A DNA stretch of 64,000 bases. Origin: Rhizobium sp. Root708. GTDB taxonomy: Bacteria; Pseudomonadota; Alphaproteobacteria; Rhizobiales; Rhizobiaceae. The DNA lies in assembly GCF_001429725.1 (NCBI RefSeq), contig NZ_LMHV01000041.1:310001-374000 (forward strand), given 5' to 3'. Of the stretch, positions 16,267 to 24,699 are shown in pieces (position 1 is the stretch's first letter; each line of letters starts with the position of its first letter). The notes under the pieces were generated by a model. That model had not been told where the DNA came from, did not search any database, and worked only from the letters and a program-made list of their open reading frames with translations. The position numbers and the translations under genes were made by a program.

Positions 16267-17550
16267 ATGACGCAGAATTACCTTCTCGATATCGCAACCT
16301 GGCGCGAGCGCAAGACCGGCTTCAAAGGCATTCCATCGGTCTGCTCGGCGCATCCCTTCGTGATCGAAGCCGCAATGCTGCACGCCTTGCGAGCCCAGTC
16401 GCCGTTGCTTATCGAAGCGACCTGTAATCAGGTCAACCAGGACGGCGGCTACACCGGAATGACGCCCGCAGACTTCCGCGCCTTCGTCGAACAGATCGCC
16501 GCCAAGACGGGCTTCCCGATGACCGACGTCATCCTCGGCGGTGACCATCTCGGACCCAACCCTTGGAAGGCGATGAGTGCCGACGCGGCGATGGAGAAGG
16601 CCGAGACCATGATCCGCGCCTATGCAAGGGCCGGTTTCACCAAACTGCATCTCGACACCAGCATGGGCTGCGCCGGCGAGCCGGTGGCCCTCAGCGACGA
16701 GGTAACGGCTGCGCGGGCGGCGCGGCTTGCCAGAGCGGCCGAAGAGGCAATTGTTGACGCCGCTGGCCCGCAACCCGTCTACATCATCGGAACCGAAGTC
16801 CCGATCCCGGGCGGGGCGATGGAAGAGATCGAAGAACTGGAGCCGACGAAGCCCGATGCGGCAGCCGAAACGGTTCGTATCCACGCACGCGCATTCGAAG
16901 CGGCTGGCGTCAAGGACGCTTTCCAAAGGGCTGTCGGTGTCGTCGTTCAACCCGGTGTCGAATTCGGCAATCACAACGTCATCGCCTACGACAGACAGAA
17001 GGCGAAAGCCCTGAGCGAAAGCCTGGCGGGCCTTCCCGGGCTCGTTTTCGAGGCACATTCGACCGACTACCAGACGCGCGCCGCGCTACGCGATCTGGTC
17101 GCTGATGGCTTTGCGATCCTGAAGGTCGGGCCAGGGCTGACTTTCGCGCTGCGCGAAGCGCTCTACGGCCTCGACCAGATTGCGACATTCCTCTTCGGTG
17201 ACAGTCGAACCGCCACGCTTTTGCAGGTCGCCGAGGACGTCATGGTTTCGGATCCAGGCAACTGGAACAAGTACTACCACGGCTCTGACGAGGAGCAGCA
17301 TCTGCAGCGCCATTTCTCCTATAGCGATCGTATCCGCTACTACTGGCCACAGCCGAAGATCTCGGCTGCCGTTTCGAATTTGCTAGAGCTTTTTGGCGAC
17401 ACGGACATTCCGGAGACAATGATAAGCCAGTACCTGCAGCGGCTCTACCCGCTGGTGCGCGACGGCAAGGTCGCTCCAACCGCAACCGGGCTGATCGTCG
17501 GTGCGATCGATCTGGTGCTCGAAGACTACTTCGAGGCCTGCAAGGCATAG
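16267..17550 (+). CDS. D-tagatose-1,6-bisphosphate aldolase subunit GatZ/KbaZ-like
   Basis: Protein of 427 aa matching the GatZ/KbaZ family: GIPSVCSAHPFVIEAA, LIEATCNQVNQDGGYTGMTP, GGDHLGPNPW and KLHLDTSMGCAGEP are characteristic. In enteric bacteria GatZ/KbaZ is a stabilising subunit needed for the activity of the class II aldolase GatY/KbaY. No GatY/KbaY partner is encoded in this window, so either the partner is elsewhere or this rhizobial version works alone. It sits 12 bp after the kinase in the same operon. Confidence 0.88.
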   Translation: MTQNYLLDIATWRERKTGFKGIPSVCSAHPFVIEAAMLHALRAQSPLLIEATCNQVNQDGGYTGMTPADFRAFVEQIAAKTGFPMTDVILGGDHLGPNPWKAMSADAAMEKAETMIRAYARAGFTKLHLDTSMGCAGEPVALSDEVTAARAARLARAAEEAIVDAAGPQPVYIIGTEVPIPGGAMEEIEELEPTKPDAAAETVRIHARAFEAAGVKDAFQRAVGVVVQPGVEFGNHNVIAYDRQKAKALSESLAGLPGLVFEAHSTDYQTRAALRDLVADGFAILKVGPGLTFALREALYGLDQIATFLFGDSRTATLLQVAEDVMVSDPGNWNKYYHGSDEEQHLQRHFSYSDRIRYYWPQPKISAAVSNLLELFGDTDIPETMISQYLQRLYPLVRDGKVAPTATGLIVGAIDLVLEDYFEACKA

Positions 17551-17650
17551 CGGTATCGATGTTCCTCGCCGCTGGGGATGGTGTCGCCTTTTCAGTTGAC
17601 AGGCGACGCTCTTTCCAACGGATATGACGATCGTGCTGCGGGAGAAAAAA

Positions 17651-18688
17651 TTGGATAAACCAATCAAGACGATGGAAGACTTCGCGGAATTCGTTGGCCT
17701 GTCCAGGCCGACCGTTTCGAAGTATTTCAACGATCCCAAGTCGGTTCGCGGCAAGACGCGTGATCTGATTGAAATCGCCGTCAAGCAATCCGGCTTCAGA
17801 CCAAATATTTTCGCCGTCAATCTGAACCGACGTCGCACCAACATTCTCGGGGTCATCATCCCGAACTCGACCGATCCCTTCTACATGGCGCTGACACGGC
17901 GCATCGAACTGATCGCCAACGAGGCTGGATTTCTCGCCTTCGTTCTGTCCTCCGACGGCAATCCGGAAATGGAAGACCGCGCCATCGAGACCTTCAAGTC
18001 GATGAACGTGGCCGGCGCCATCATCGCTCCACTCGGGGTAGACTCCCATCACGACACCCTCGCCGCGCTTGGCGACAGCATACCGCTGGTCTACGTGGAC
18101 TCGCCGCTCGACGAGAGTTCGTCCTTCGTCGGCACCGACAACGAGCAGAGTTTCCAGCTGATCGTCGATTATTTGTCGCGCTCGGGCGAGCAGCCCTGCT
18201 ACTTCCCGATGCCGTCGGTCAACAACAATGCCCGCACACGCGAGCAGGCGTTCCGCCGCTCGATGAAGCTTTTGAAACTCGAGCCAATCGTCCTCGAACT
18301 TGAGCCGCAGCGCTCGTGGGACTTCGAACGTTTCGGCTTTGAACAGACCCAGCGAATTTTTCGCGAAGGCGGCTTTCCGACGCGAACCGTCTTGTGCGCG
18401 AACGACCGCATGGCGTTCGGTGTCATTTCCGCCGCCTACCAAGCGGGCCTGAAGGTCGGCCATGCACCGGGTTGCGATCTGCGGGTGGCAGGCCACGACG
18501 ACCATCCGCTTTCCCGCTACGCCTGTCCGCCGATCACGACGGTTGCGCAGAACTACAATGATATCGGACGGCTGGCGATCGAGCTGTTGTTGCACAAGCT
18601 CGGAGAGCCGACAGGGCCGCGAAGCGACTTCCCGCCGGATGGGCGCATTCTTCTCAAGGCGGAGCTCCAGTTGAGAGAATCTGCGTAA
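17651..18688 (+). CDS. LacI-family transcriptional regulator
   Basis: Repressor of about 345 aa. N-terminal LacI helix-turn-helix: KTMEDFAEFVGLSRPTVSKYFNDP, then the hinge FRPNIFAVNLNRRRTN. The periplasmic-binding-protein-like sensor follows (ILGVIIPNSTDPFYMALTR, then RMAFGVISAAYQAG). Start: a TTG at 17651 with GGAG six bases upstream fits best; an ATG at 17624 in the same frame has a poorer ribosome site. It closes the sugar operon, about 100 bp after the aldolase subunit, and very probably regulates it. Likely inducer is the imported sugar or its phosphate. Confidence 0.88.
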   Translation: MDKPIKTMEDFAEFVGLSRPTVSKYFNDPKSVRGKTRDLIEIAVKQSGFRPNIFAVNLNRRRTNILGVIIPNSTDPFYMALTRRIELIANEAGFLAFVLSSDGNPEMEDRAIETFKSMNVAGAIIAPLGVDSHHDTLAALGDSIPLVYVDSPLDESSSFVGTDNEQSFQLIVDYLSRSGEQPCYFPMPSVNNNARTREQAFRRSMKLLKLEPIVLELEPQRSWDFERFGFEQTQRIFREGGFPTRTVLCANDRMAFGVISAAYQAGLKVGHAPGCDLRVAGHDDHPLSRYACPPITTVAQNYNDIGRLAIELLLHKLGEPTGPRSDFPPDGRILLKAELQLRESA

Positions 18689-18733
18689 ACACGGGGACGC
18701 GACCTCGCATCCCTCCTTCGCACAGTTAGATCG

Positions 18734-19489
18734 CTAAGGTGCAATACCGTCGACAAGAAGGAACTTCTGGCCCTGCGAGCAGGTCTCGATCCGGGCCTGA
18801 ACCTTGTAGATCTCCCGCAGCATGTCGGAATTGATGACCTCTTCTGTCTCACCGCTTACCACCATGTTGCCTCCTGCAATCACGATGGTCTGCTCGCAAT
18901 AGCGCAGCGCGTGGTTCAGATCGTGCAAGGCGACGAGGACAATCATGCCGGTCTTGCCGGCCAGATCGCGCACGAAGCCCAGGACCTCGATCTGGCGATG
19001 AAGATCGAGCGCCGAGGTTGGCTCGTCCATCAGCAGAACCTCGGGTTTCCTAACCAGCGCCTGCGCAAGCGAAACGAGCTGCCGCTGCCCGCCGGAAAGT
19101 TCGCCAAGGCCACGGAAAGCCAAATCCTCGATCCGCAACGCCCGCAAAATGGCATCGATTTCGAAAAGCTCGCCGTCGTGGACACGCCAGCTGCCACCCT
19201 GCTTCGCCGCCAGAAGAACCGACTCGTAGACGGTCAGCACTGCGTTCGCACCGGTATCCTGCGGCATGTAGCAGATGGCGCGGTCGTTGTTCGCGGAGCC
19301 CGACAGTTCGACCAGCCCCGGACCGGAGATGAGGCCGGCGATCCGCTTGAACAATGTGGATTTGCCCGCAGCGTTCGGCCCGACAACGGCCGTCAAACTT
19401 CCCGCTTTCAGCGTATCGATGCCGACATTCGAAAGGACCGTCACACGGCCATACGAGGCGCCGACCTGCTTCAGGCTAAGAGCTACCAA
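18734..19489 (-). CDS. iron-siderophore ABC transporter ATP-binding protein (FecE/FhuC type)
   Basis: ATPase of a vitamin B12/siderophore-type importer, 251 aa. Walker A GPNAAGKST, Q-loop MPQDTGANA, signature LSGGQRQLVSLAQALV and Walker B VLLMDEPTSALDL are all intact. It starts at a TTG (19489), supported by a strong AGGAGG six bases upstream, and overlaps the permease end by 7 bp. It is last in the run binding protein-permease-ATPase on the minus strand and converges with the LacI gene. Confidence 0.9.
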   Translation of the reverse strand: MVALSLKQVGASYGRVTVLSNVGIDTLKAGSLTAVVGPNAAGKSTLFKRIAGLISGPGLVELSGSANNDRAICYMPQDTGANAVLTVYESVLLAAKQGGSWRVHDGELFEIDAILRALRIEDLAFRGLGELSGGQRQLVSLAQALVRKPEVLLMDEPTSALDLHRQIEVLGFVRDLAGKTGMIVLVALHDLNHALRYCEQTIVIAGGNMVVSGETEEVINSDMLREIYKVQARIETCSQGQKFLLVDGIAP

Positions 19490-20547
19490 GCCCGCCTCCT
19501 GTTGCTGAAAATGAGAACGAAGAAGAAGGGAACGCCAACGACCGCCGTTATGACGCCGATCGGCAGGATCGCACCGGGAATGAGGATCTTGCTGACAACC
19601 GACGTCACGGACAGCAGCAATGCGCCTGCGATGACCGCGCCGGGAAGGAAGAAGCGCTGATCCTCACCCACCAGCATGCGCGCGATATGCGGACCAACCA
19701 GACCGACGAAGCCGATCGTTCCTACGAAGGAAACCGGGATGGCGGCCAAAAGGCTCACCGTCAACATGGTCCGCAGCCGAAGCCCGCGGACGTTCACGCC
19801 CATGCTTGCCGCCTTGTCGTCACCCAACCGAAGCGCCGTCAGCGCCCAGGCATTGCGCACGAAGAGCGGCAGCGTCACCACAAGAATGGCAGCCGTGACG
19901 TAGACCTTGCTCCACGTCGCCTTCGTCAGGCTGCCCATGGTCCAGAAAACCACGGCGGCCAGCGCCTGCTCGGACGCCAGATATTCCAGCAGGGAGAGCG
20001 CTGCGTTGAAGGTGAAGACGAGGGCGATGCCGAGAAGAACGATCGTTTCGACCGTCACGCCGCGCATCGTGGAAGCGAAATGGATGAAAAGTGCTGCGAG
20101 CATAGCCATCAGGAAGGCATTGATCGGCACCATGTATTCGACCGCGCCCGGAAAGATCGCCACGCCGCCCACGAGTGCAAGCGCCGCGCCGAAACCGGCG
20201 GCTGCCGAGATACCCAATGTGAACGGGCTCGCCAGCGGATTGGAGAGGATCGTCTGCATCTGAGCGCCGGCAACGGAGAGAGAGGCCCCTACCGTAACCG
20301 CCATCAACGCGATGGGCATGCGAATATCCCAGATGACGACGCGCAACTGGTCGCCCGCCGTCGCCGGATCGAAGAGCGCCGCAAGGACCTCCTTGAGGCT
20401 ATAGTTCGCAGGGCCGAGAGCCATGTCGGCGGCAATGCTGAATGCAAGCGCAACTGTCAGGAGACAGAGGATCACAATACGCCGCAAGGCGAGAGCGCGA
20501 TAGCGCTCCCGCCCCGTTGCGATCGGCTGAAGCGCCGCGTCCGCCAT
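19483..20547 (-). CDS. iron-siderophore ABC transporter permease (FecCD family)
   Basis: Inner-membrane permease of about 354 aa, single-domain FecCD/BtuC length, so it probably works as a homodimer. Landmarks: VGASLSVAGAQMQTILSNPLASPFTLGISA..., LGDDKAASMGVNVRGLRL and FVGTIGFVGLVGPHIARML, which form the usual ATPase-coupling and translocation segments. ATG 20547 is taken as start; a TTG two codons earlier overlaps the upstream stop. It is the only permease in the 10-kb iron cluster, although there are two binding proteins and two ATPases. Confidence 0.92.
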   Translation of the reverse strand: MADAALQPIATGRERYRALALRRIVILCLLTVALAFSIAADMALGPANYSLKEVLAALFDPATAGDQLRVVIWDIRMPIALMAVTVGASLSVAGAQMQTILSNPLASPFTLGISAAAGFGAALALVGGVAIFPGAVEYMVPINAFLMAMLAALFIHFASTMRGVTVETIVLLGIALVFTFNAALSLLEYLASEQALAAVVFWTMGSLTKATWSKVYVTAAILVVTLPLFVRNAWALTALRLGDDKAASMGVNVRGLRLRTMLTVSLLAAIPVSFVGTIGFVGLVGPHIARMLVGEDQRFFLPGAVIAGALLLSVTSVVSKILIPGAILPIGVITAVVGVPFFFVLIFSNRRRAW

Positions 20548-20549
20548 TA

Positions 20550-21680
20550 TCAATTATCCTTCAGCGAAACGAAGTAGCCAGGCTTGTAGTCCAGCGGCAG
20601 GAAGCGGGTGTGCAGCTCCTTGAACGTGGCTTCCGGGTCGAGATCCTGGAAGAGATCCGGGTGCAGCCACTTGGCGATCTCCTGGATGGCCACGAACTGA
20701 TAGGGATTGTTGTAGAACTGGTGCCAGATGGCGTGGACGTTGCCGTCCTTTACCGCCTTGACGCCGGTGAAGGCCGGGCGCTCGGTCAGCCCTTCCAGCT
20801 TGCGCCGTGCTTCCTTCAGATCAGCGCCGTAGCCGACACCGACCCACTTGCCGCCGGGAACATATGCATCCCACATGCCGCCGGTCACGATGATCTGGTC
20901 CGGGTTCGATGCGATGATCTGTTCCGGGTTCACGGTTCCGAATGTGCCGGGGATGATGCCCTTGGCCATGTTACTGCCGCCGGCGATCTCGACCATCTTG
21001 CCGAAATTCTCGTTGCCGAAGGACATGCAGCAATCATCCGAGTAGCCGCCTGCCCGTTCCACGAAAACAACCGGCTTCGGCGGATTTTCCTTCGCCAGCA
21101 CGTCGGTAACGCGCTTGATGCTGTCAGCCCGGAAGCTGATGAAATCCTCGGCAACTTGTTCCTTGCCCATCAACTGACCCATGATCCGCATGCTGGGCTC
21201 GGTGTTTTCCATCGGCTTCTCGCGGAAGTCGACATACACGAGAGGAATTCCGACCTTGCCGAGCTTTTCGATGTAACCAGCCTCTTCGGTCGCCGTCTTG
21301 GCGTCGACGTTCATGAGGATGACATCCGGCTTCAGCGCGACGGCCTGCTCGATATCGAAGGTTCCGTCCTTCATGCCGCCGAATGTCGGAAGCTTGGCGA
21401 TTTCGGGATACTTTGCGAGATAGGCGTCGTAAGTTTCCGGATCGGCCTTCGGCAGATCGTCACGCCAGCCAACCACGTGCTCGAAAGGATTTGTCTTGTC
21501 CAGCGCCGCGAGGAAGTAGATCTGCCGTCCCTCTCCGAGAATGATGTGCTTTACAGGAACATCGACCTTAACGTCGCGACCGGTGACGTCTTTCAACGTG
21601 ATGGTATCGGCAAGCGTCGGCCAAGCAGCCGACATCAGCATGCCGACGGAAACGGCTGCGACTCTAAGGGTCATTCGCAT
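20550..21680 (-). CDS. iron-siderophore ABC transporter substrate-binding protein 1
   Basis: Periplasmic receptor of the TroA/FecB fold, 376 aa, somewhat longer than FhuD. Signal peptide MRMTLRVAAVSVGMLMSAAWPTLA. The N-lobe starts ITLKDVTGRDVKVDVPVKHIIL, and VALKPDVILMNVD matches the usual second strand. It carries a vicinal cysteine pair, SDDCCMSFG, that is also seen in the second binding protein of this cluster. It is directly coupled to the permease (the stop overlaps the alternative start). An Irr-box-like palindrome lies about 70 bp upstream. Confidence 0.9.
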   Translation of the reverse strand: MRMTLRVAAVSVGMLMSAAWPTLADTITLKDVTGRDVKVDVPVKHIILGEGRQIYFLAALDKTNPFEHVVGWRDDLPKADPETYDAYLAKYPEIAKLPTFGGMKDGTFDIEQAVALKPDVILMNVDAKTATEEAGYIEKLGKVGIPLVYVDFREKPMENTEPSMRIMGQLMGKEQVAEDFISFRADSIKRVTDVLAKENPPKPVVFVERAGGYSDDCCMSFGNENFGKMVEIAGGSNMAKGIIPGTFGTVNPEQIIASNPDQIIVTGGMWDAYVPGGKWVGVGYGADLKEARRKLEGLTERPAFTGVKAVKDGNVHAIWHQFYNNPYQFVAIQEIAKWLHPDLFQDLDPEATFKELHTRFLPLDYKPGYFVSLKDN

Positions 21681-21746
21681 CGAGAGAACTCCGGTGGAAA
21701 TTGCGCCCTGTATTTATTTTATGATTGGAAGCGTCAAGTTTTATCT

Positions 21747-21763
21747 TTTAGAAGAGTTCGAAA
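21747..21763. promoter_or_regulatory. Irr-type iron control element (ICE box) candidate
   Basis: TTTAGAA-GAG-TTCGAAA. It matches the rhizobial ICE/Irr palindrome TTTAGAA-N3-TTCTAAA at all but one base. It sits in the divergent promoter region between the binding protein 1 operon (minus) and the methyltransferase (plus), exactly where an iron-responsive site is expected. The consensus is from memory of published rhizobial Irr regulons; binding is inferred. Confidence 0.6.
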
Positions 21764-21791
21764 CGGTGACGGGCTTGAAAGGGACGTGGAA

Positions 21792-22586
21792 ATGCAAGGG
21801 CACAATCATGGCTTGCGCGACGAGATCAAGGACTATTGGTCCCGACGCTCCGAAACCTTCGACCAATCTCCCGGTCACGAGATCTTCTCCGAAGAGGAGC
21901 GACAGGCTTGGCATGCGTTGCTTCTCAAGCATCTGGGTCAGGGCGATGGGCGCAAAGCGCTGGACCTTGCCAGCGGCACCGGCGTCATCTCCCACCTCAT
22001 GGACGATCTCGGCTACCAGGTAACCGGGATCGACTGGTCCGAAGCGATGCTTGAGCGGGCTCGCGCCAAGGCCAAGGCACGCGGGCGCGCCATCAGCTTC
22101 TTTGTCGGCGACGCCGAGCGCACGATGGAGGCCGCCGACACATACGATGTGGTCATCAATCGCCATCTTGTCTGGACGCTGGTGGATCCGGAGGCCTGCT
22201 TTCGCGAGTGGTTCCGCGTGCTGAAACCAGGCGGCCGGCTGCTTGTCGTTGATGGCGACTTCGTCAACGTCGGGCGTGCCGAGCGCGCGGTCCGGCAGTT
22301 GGCGACATGGCTGGAACGCGCCGGCCTTTTGAAAACCGATCCCCTGCATGCTCCACAGGAACTCGCGCAACAGCACAAGAGCATCCTGGCGCGTGTCCAT
22401 TTTTCCGAAGGTGCGAGAGCCGAGGCGGTCGCGAATCTCCTGAAGAAGGCAGGGTTTGCTCCCGTGGCCATCGACAGCGACCTCCGCCGGATCCACAAAA
22501 GCCAGGCGAAGAACTGGAATTACTTCAAGGCGCTGGCGCGTGGACTGCAGCACCGCTACGCGATCGTGGCAGTGAAGCCGGAGTAA
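21792..22586 (+). CDS. class I SAM-dependent methyltransferase
   Basis: Cytoplasmic methyltransferase of 264 aa. Motif I is ALDLASGTGVISHLMDDLGY, then VTGIDWSEAMLERARAKA, GDAERTMEAADTYDVVINRHLVW and LKPGGRLLVVDGDF, in the order of the UbiE/Methyltransf_11 fold. The start at ATG 21792 is supported by homology-like length and GTGGAA upstream; a very long open frame reaching further upstream is antisense to binding protein 1 and is not credible. It is divergent from the siderophore transport operon and next to the Irr-like box. Its substrate is unknown; a role in modifying a siderophore or its breakdown product is only a guess. Confidence 0.82.
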   Translation: MQGHNHGLRDEIKDYWSRRSETFDQSPGHEIFSEEERQAWHALLLKHLGQGDGRKALDLASGTGVISHLMDDLGYQVTGIDWSEAMLERARAKAKARGRAISFFVGDAERTMEAADTYDVVINRHLVWTLVDPEACFREWFRVLKPGGRLLVVDGDFVNVGRAERAVRQLATWLERAGLLKTDPLHAPQELAQQHKSILARVHFSEGARAEAVANLLKKAGFAPVAIDSDLRRIHKSQAKNWNYFKALARGLQHRYAIVAVKPE

Positions 22587-22615
22587 GGCGAAGGCGTGTG
22601 ACGGCCCCCGGCAGC

Positions 22616-23563
22616 TCAGTCCAACCAGCCCATCGCAACGAACCGCAGCGCACGCGTCAGCAAGGTCGTCATGATCGTAGCGTGGTCCTCGTCCTCGCCA
22701 ATCTCAAAACGAACATCTGCGTTTGCGCCGAACGACGTCTCGACTTTCCGCGCGAAGTCACGGGCGTTGTCGACCATGCGACGCTGCTGGCGCAAAGCAT
22801 GATATGAGGCGCTCAGCGTCGCCAGGTCTTGCCATGGTGCAAGGTCCTGCTCCCAACGGCCGGACGCGACATAGAGCCGAAGAGGATTCGTAGTCTTTCC
22901 ATCGCTGAGGCTATCCACCAACCGCTGCTGGTCCCACCAGATGGACGGACTGAAGGCGATATAGCCATCGAAAAGCGCAGGCTGTTGCGCCAGAACTTCC
23001 AAGACAAAATGACCGGCAAGCGAATGTCCAAGCAACGCACGCCGTGTCTGGTGGACAGGAAACTGCGCAGCAATCATCGGCAAAAGCTGCTGACTTATGA
23101 GCCTGATGCAGGCTGCTTGGCCACCAAATATGTCTGCAGGAACATCCGTCGACGCGCTTGCCGCCGGTCCCCGCGTAAAGTCAAAGTAGCGACGGTCGGC
23201 GGCATAACTTGTCGTGTTGGGATAACCGATACCGACCACGATCGCGGGACAGATTCCGGTCGCGGACGACCGTCGCGAAACACGACGGACAGTTTCAGCA
23301 ACTGTGACGAAGTCCGCATTGGCGTCGAGCACATAGAAGACAGGAAAGCCGGCGGGCGGTGCCGGCAGGTCAGGCACATAGATGAATATCTCGTATTCGA
23401 GACCGGTCTCATCGGCTCGCAGGACAAACCGACGACAGTCCGGGAGAAACAGCGGCGTGGCCTCCAGCGGAAGCTCGCTGGGGGTATCCGATCGATCGCA
23501 AGCGTCGTCGCCATACCGGCCACGCGGTTCTCCGGGCATCCCCACGGTTTTATCTTTGCGCAT
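22616..23563 (-). CDS. alpha/beta hydrolase, siderophore-esterase-like (Fes/IroE family)
   Basis: Serine hydrolase of the esterase D/IroE/Fes fold, about 315 aa. The nucleophile elbow reads GHSLAGH, preceded by the family pattern FPVFYVLDANADFV and followed by AFSPSIWWD, which is typical of IroE/Fes-type enterobactin or trilactone esterases. The acid/base region near the C-terminus reads GEDEDHATIM with a suitable His. No signal peptide. It follows the second binding-protein gene, with which it overlaps or nearly touches; I use the ATG at 23563, but a GTG at 23572 overlapping the upstream stop is possible. Probably hydrolyses an imported ferric siderophore to release iron. Confidence 0.8.
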   Translation of the reverse strand: MRKDKTVGMPGEPRGRYGDDACDRSDTPSELPLEATPLFLPDCRRFVLRADETGLEYEIFIYVPDLPAPPAGFPVFYVLDANADFVTVAETVRRVSRRSSATGICPAIVVGIGYPNTTSYAADRRYFDFTRGPAASASTDVPADIFGGQAACIRLISQQLLPMIAAQFPVHQTRRALLGHSLAGHFVLEVLAQQPALFDGYIAFSPSIWWDQQRLVDSLSDGKTTNPLRLYVASGRWEQDLAPWQDLATLSASYHALRQQRRMVDNARDFARKVETSFGANADVRFEIGEDEDHATIMTTLLTRALRFVAMGWLD

Positions 23564-23571
23564 GGTCCGCA

Positions 23572-24699
23572 CTATTCCGTCCAATAGAGGCCGCTGAGCG
23601 GCACAGCCGACAGAGCATTTAACGCGCGCCGTGTTTCCTCGACATCCAGATCGGCAAACAGCTTCGGATGCGACCACTTGGCGATGAGTTCGAGGGCAAG
23701 CATATCGAGCGGCGAGTTGAACAGCTGCTGCGAAAAACCGTGAACGGCATGATCCTGTGCAGCCGGGAGCGCGGCAAAGCCGGGACGCTCCAACAGTTGC
23801 TGCAGGGACAGGCTCGTCATCTGCGCGTCAAAGCGCGGACCGACCAGAAGCCCACCACGGCTTTTCATGTATTCTCCGCCGGTCGCGATATAGACCTCCG
23901 GCTTCGAGGCCAGGATGTACTCCGGGCTGAGCTGACCTGACGGCTTGCCCTTGAGGATGTCGCCGATATTGCGCGCTCCGGCAAAATCGATGAAGGTTCC
24001 GATGCCCGCACCGCCCGGAGAATTGCAGCATGCTTCCTGTGTTGAGGCATGTGGCTCCAGAAATACGGAAGGTTTGTCTGAAACCGCGACATCACGCGCA
24101 CGCTGCGCGATCAGCGCTCTATGTTGCTGACGCAGTTCGACAACGCGTTGCGCCTGCTCTTCGCGGCCGGTTATCGTCCCCAGAATCTCGAGACTGATAT
24201 CGGTGTTCTTCAGCGGGTTGGTGACAAAATCCACGAAGATGACGGGGATGCCGGCGTCATCCAGCTGCTTCAGCTGTTCTTCCGCCGGATGCGAGAAGAC
24301 CGACAACACCACCGCATCGGGGCGACCGGCCAGAATCTGCTCGACGGCCATGTCCTGCGCATTGCTCGTCGATTTTGGCAGCGCGTCGATCTGCGGGAAC
24401 CGCTTCTGGTAGTCGGCGTAAAGCTCGCGCCCGAAGCGATCGACATCGTGCGGCCATGCCGCAATCATCGAAACCGGATCGTCGGTCAGAAAGCCCAGCG
24501 CGATGATCATCCGCCCGTCGTCGATGACAAGCCGGTGAGCAGGCTTCGGCAGCGAAACCTGCCGGCCTTTGATGTCCGTGACGGTGATCGCCGCCGAAGC
24601 CCCGGAGACGAAGGTCAGCAAAAGCAGCGCTGACGCGACGAGAGCGAAAAACCTTCCGGCGTGATGATATTTGCGGACGAGGATCGCTCTCATGCTCAT
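23572..24699 (-). CDS. iron-siderophore ABC transporter substrate-binding protein 2
   Basis: Periplasmic siderophore receptor of about 375 aa, paralogous to binding protein 1. It has an unusually basic signal peptide region followed by a hydrophobic run (FFALVASALLLLTFVSGASA). The mature protein begins ITVTDIKGRQVSLPKPAHRLVI, with FVDFVTNPLKNTDISLEILG in the middle and the vicinal cysteine motif EACCNSPGG. The ATG at 24699 overlaps the receptor stop by one base (TAATG), so it is translationally coupled to the TonB receptor. No permease accompanies this copy; it may share the single permease of the cluster. Confidence 0.87.
   Translation of the reverse strand: MSMRAILVRKYHHAGRFFALVASALLLLTFVSGASAAITVTDIKGRQVSLPKPAHRLVIDDGRMIIALGFLTDDPVSMIAAWPHDVDRFGRELYADYQKRFPQIDALPKSTSNAQDMAVEQILAGRPDAVVLSVFSHPAEEQLKQLDDAGIPVIFVDFVTNPLKNTDISLEILGTITGREEQAQRVVELRQQHRALIAQRARDVAVSDKPSVFLEPHASTQEACCNSPGGAGIGTFIDFAGARNIGDILKGKPSGQLSPEYILASKPEVYIATGGEYMKSRGGLLVGPRFDAQMTSLSLQQLLERPGFAALPAAQDHAVHGFSQQLFNSPLDMLALELIAKWSHPKLFADLDVEETRRALNALSAVPLSGLYWTE

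Noticed and set aside
15532..17058. 508-aa minus-strand open frame across the PfkB kinase and GatZ genes
   Set aside because: Spans two certain plus-strand genes in antisense; Cys-, Arg- and Gly-rich shadow with no domain.
20442..21791. long upstream extension of the methyltransferase open frame
   Set aside because: It is antisense to the permease and binding protein 1 genes. Only the last 264 residues look like a methyltransferase, so the true start is near 21792.
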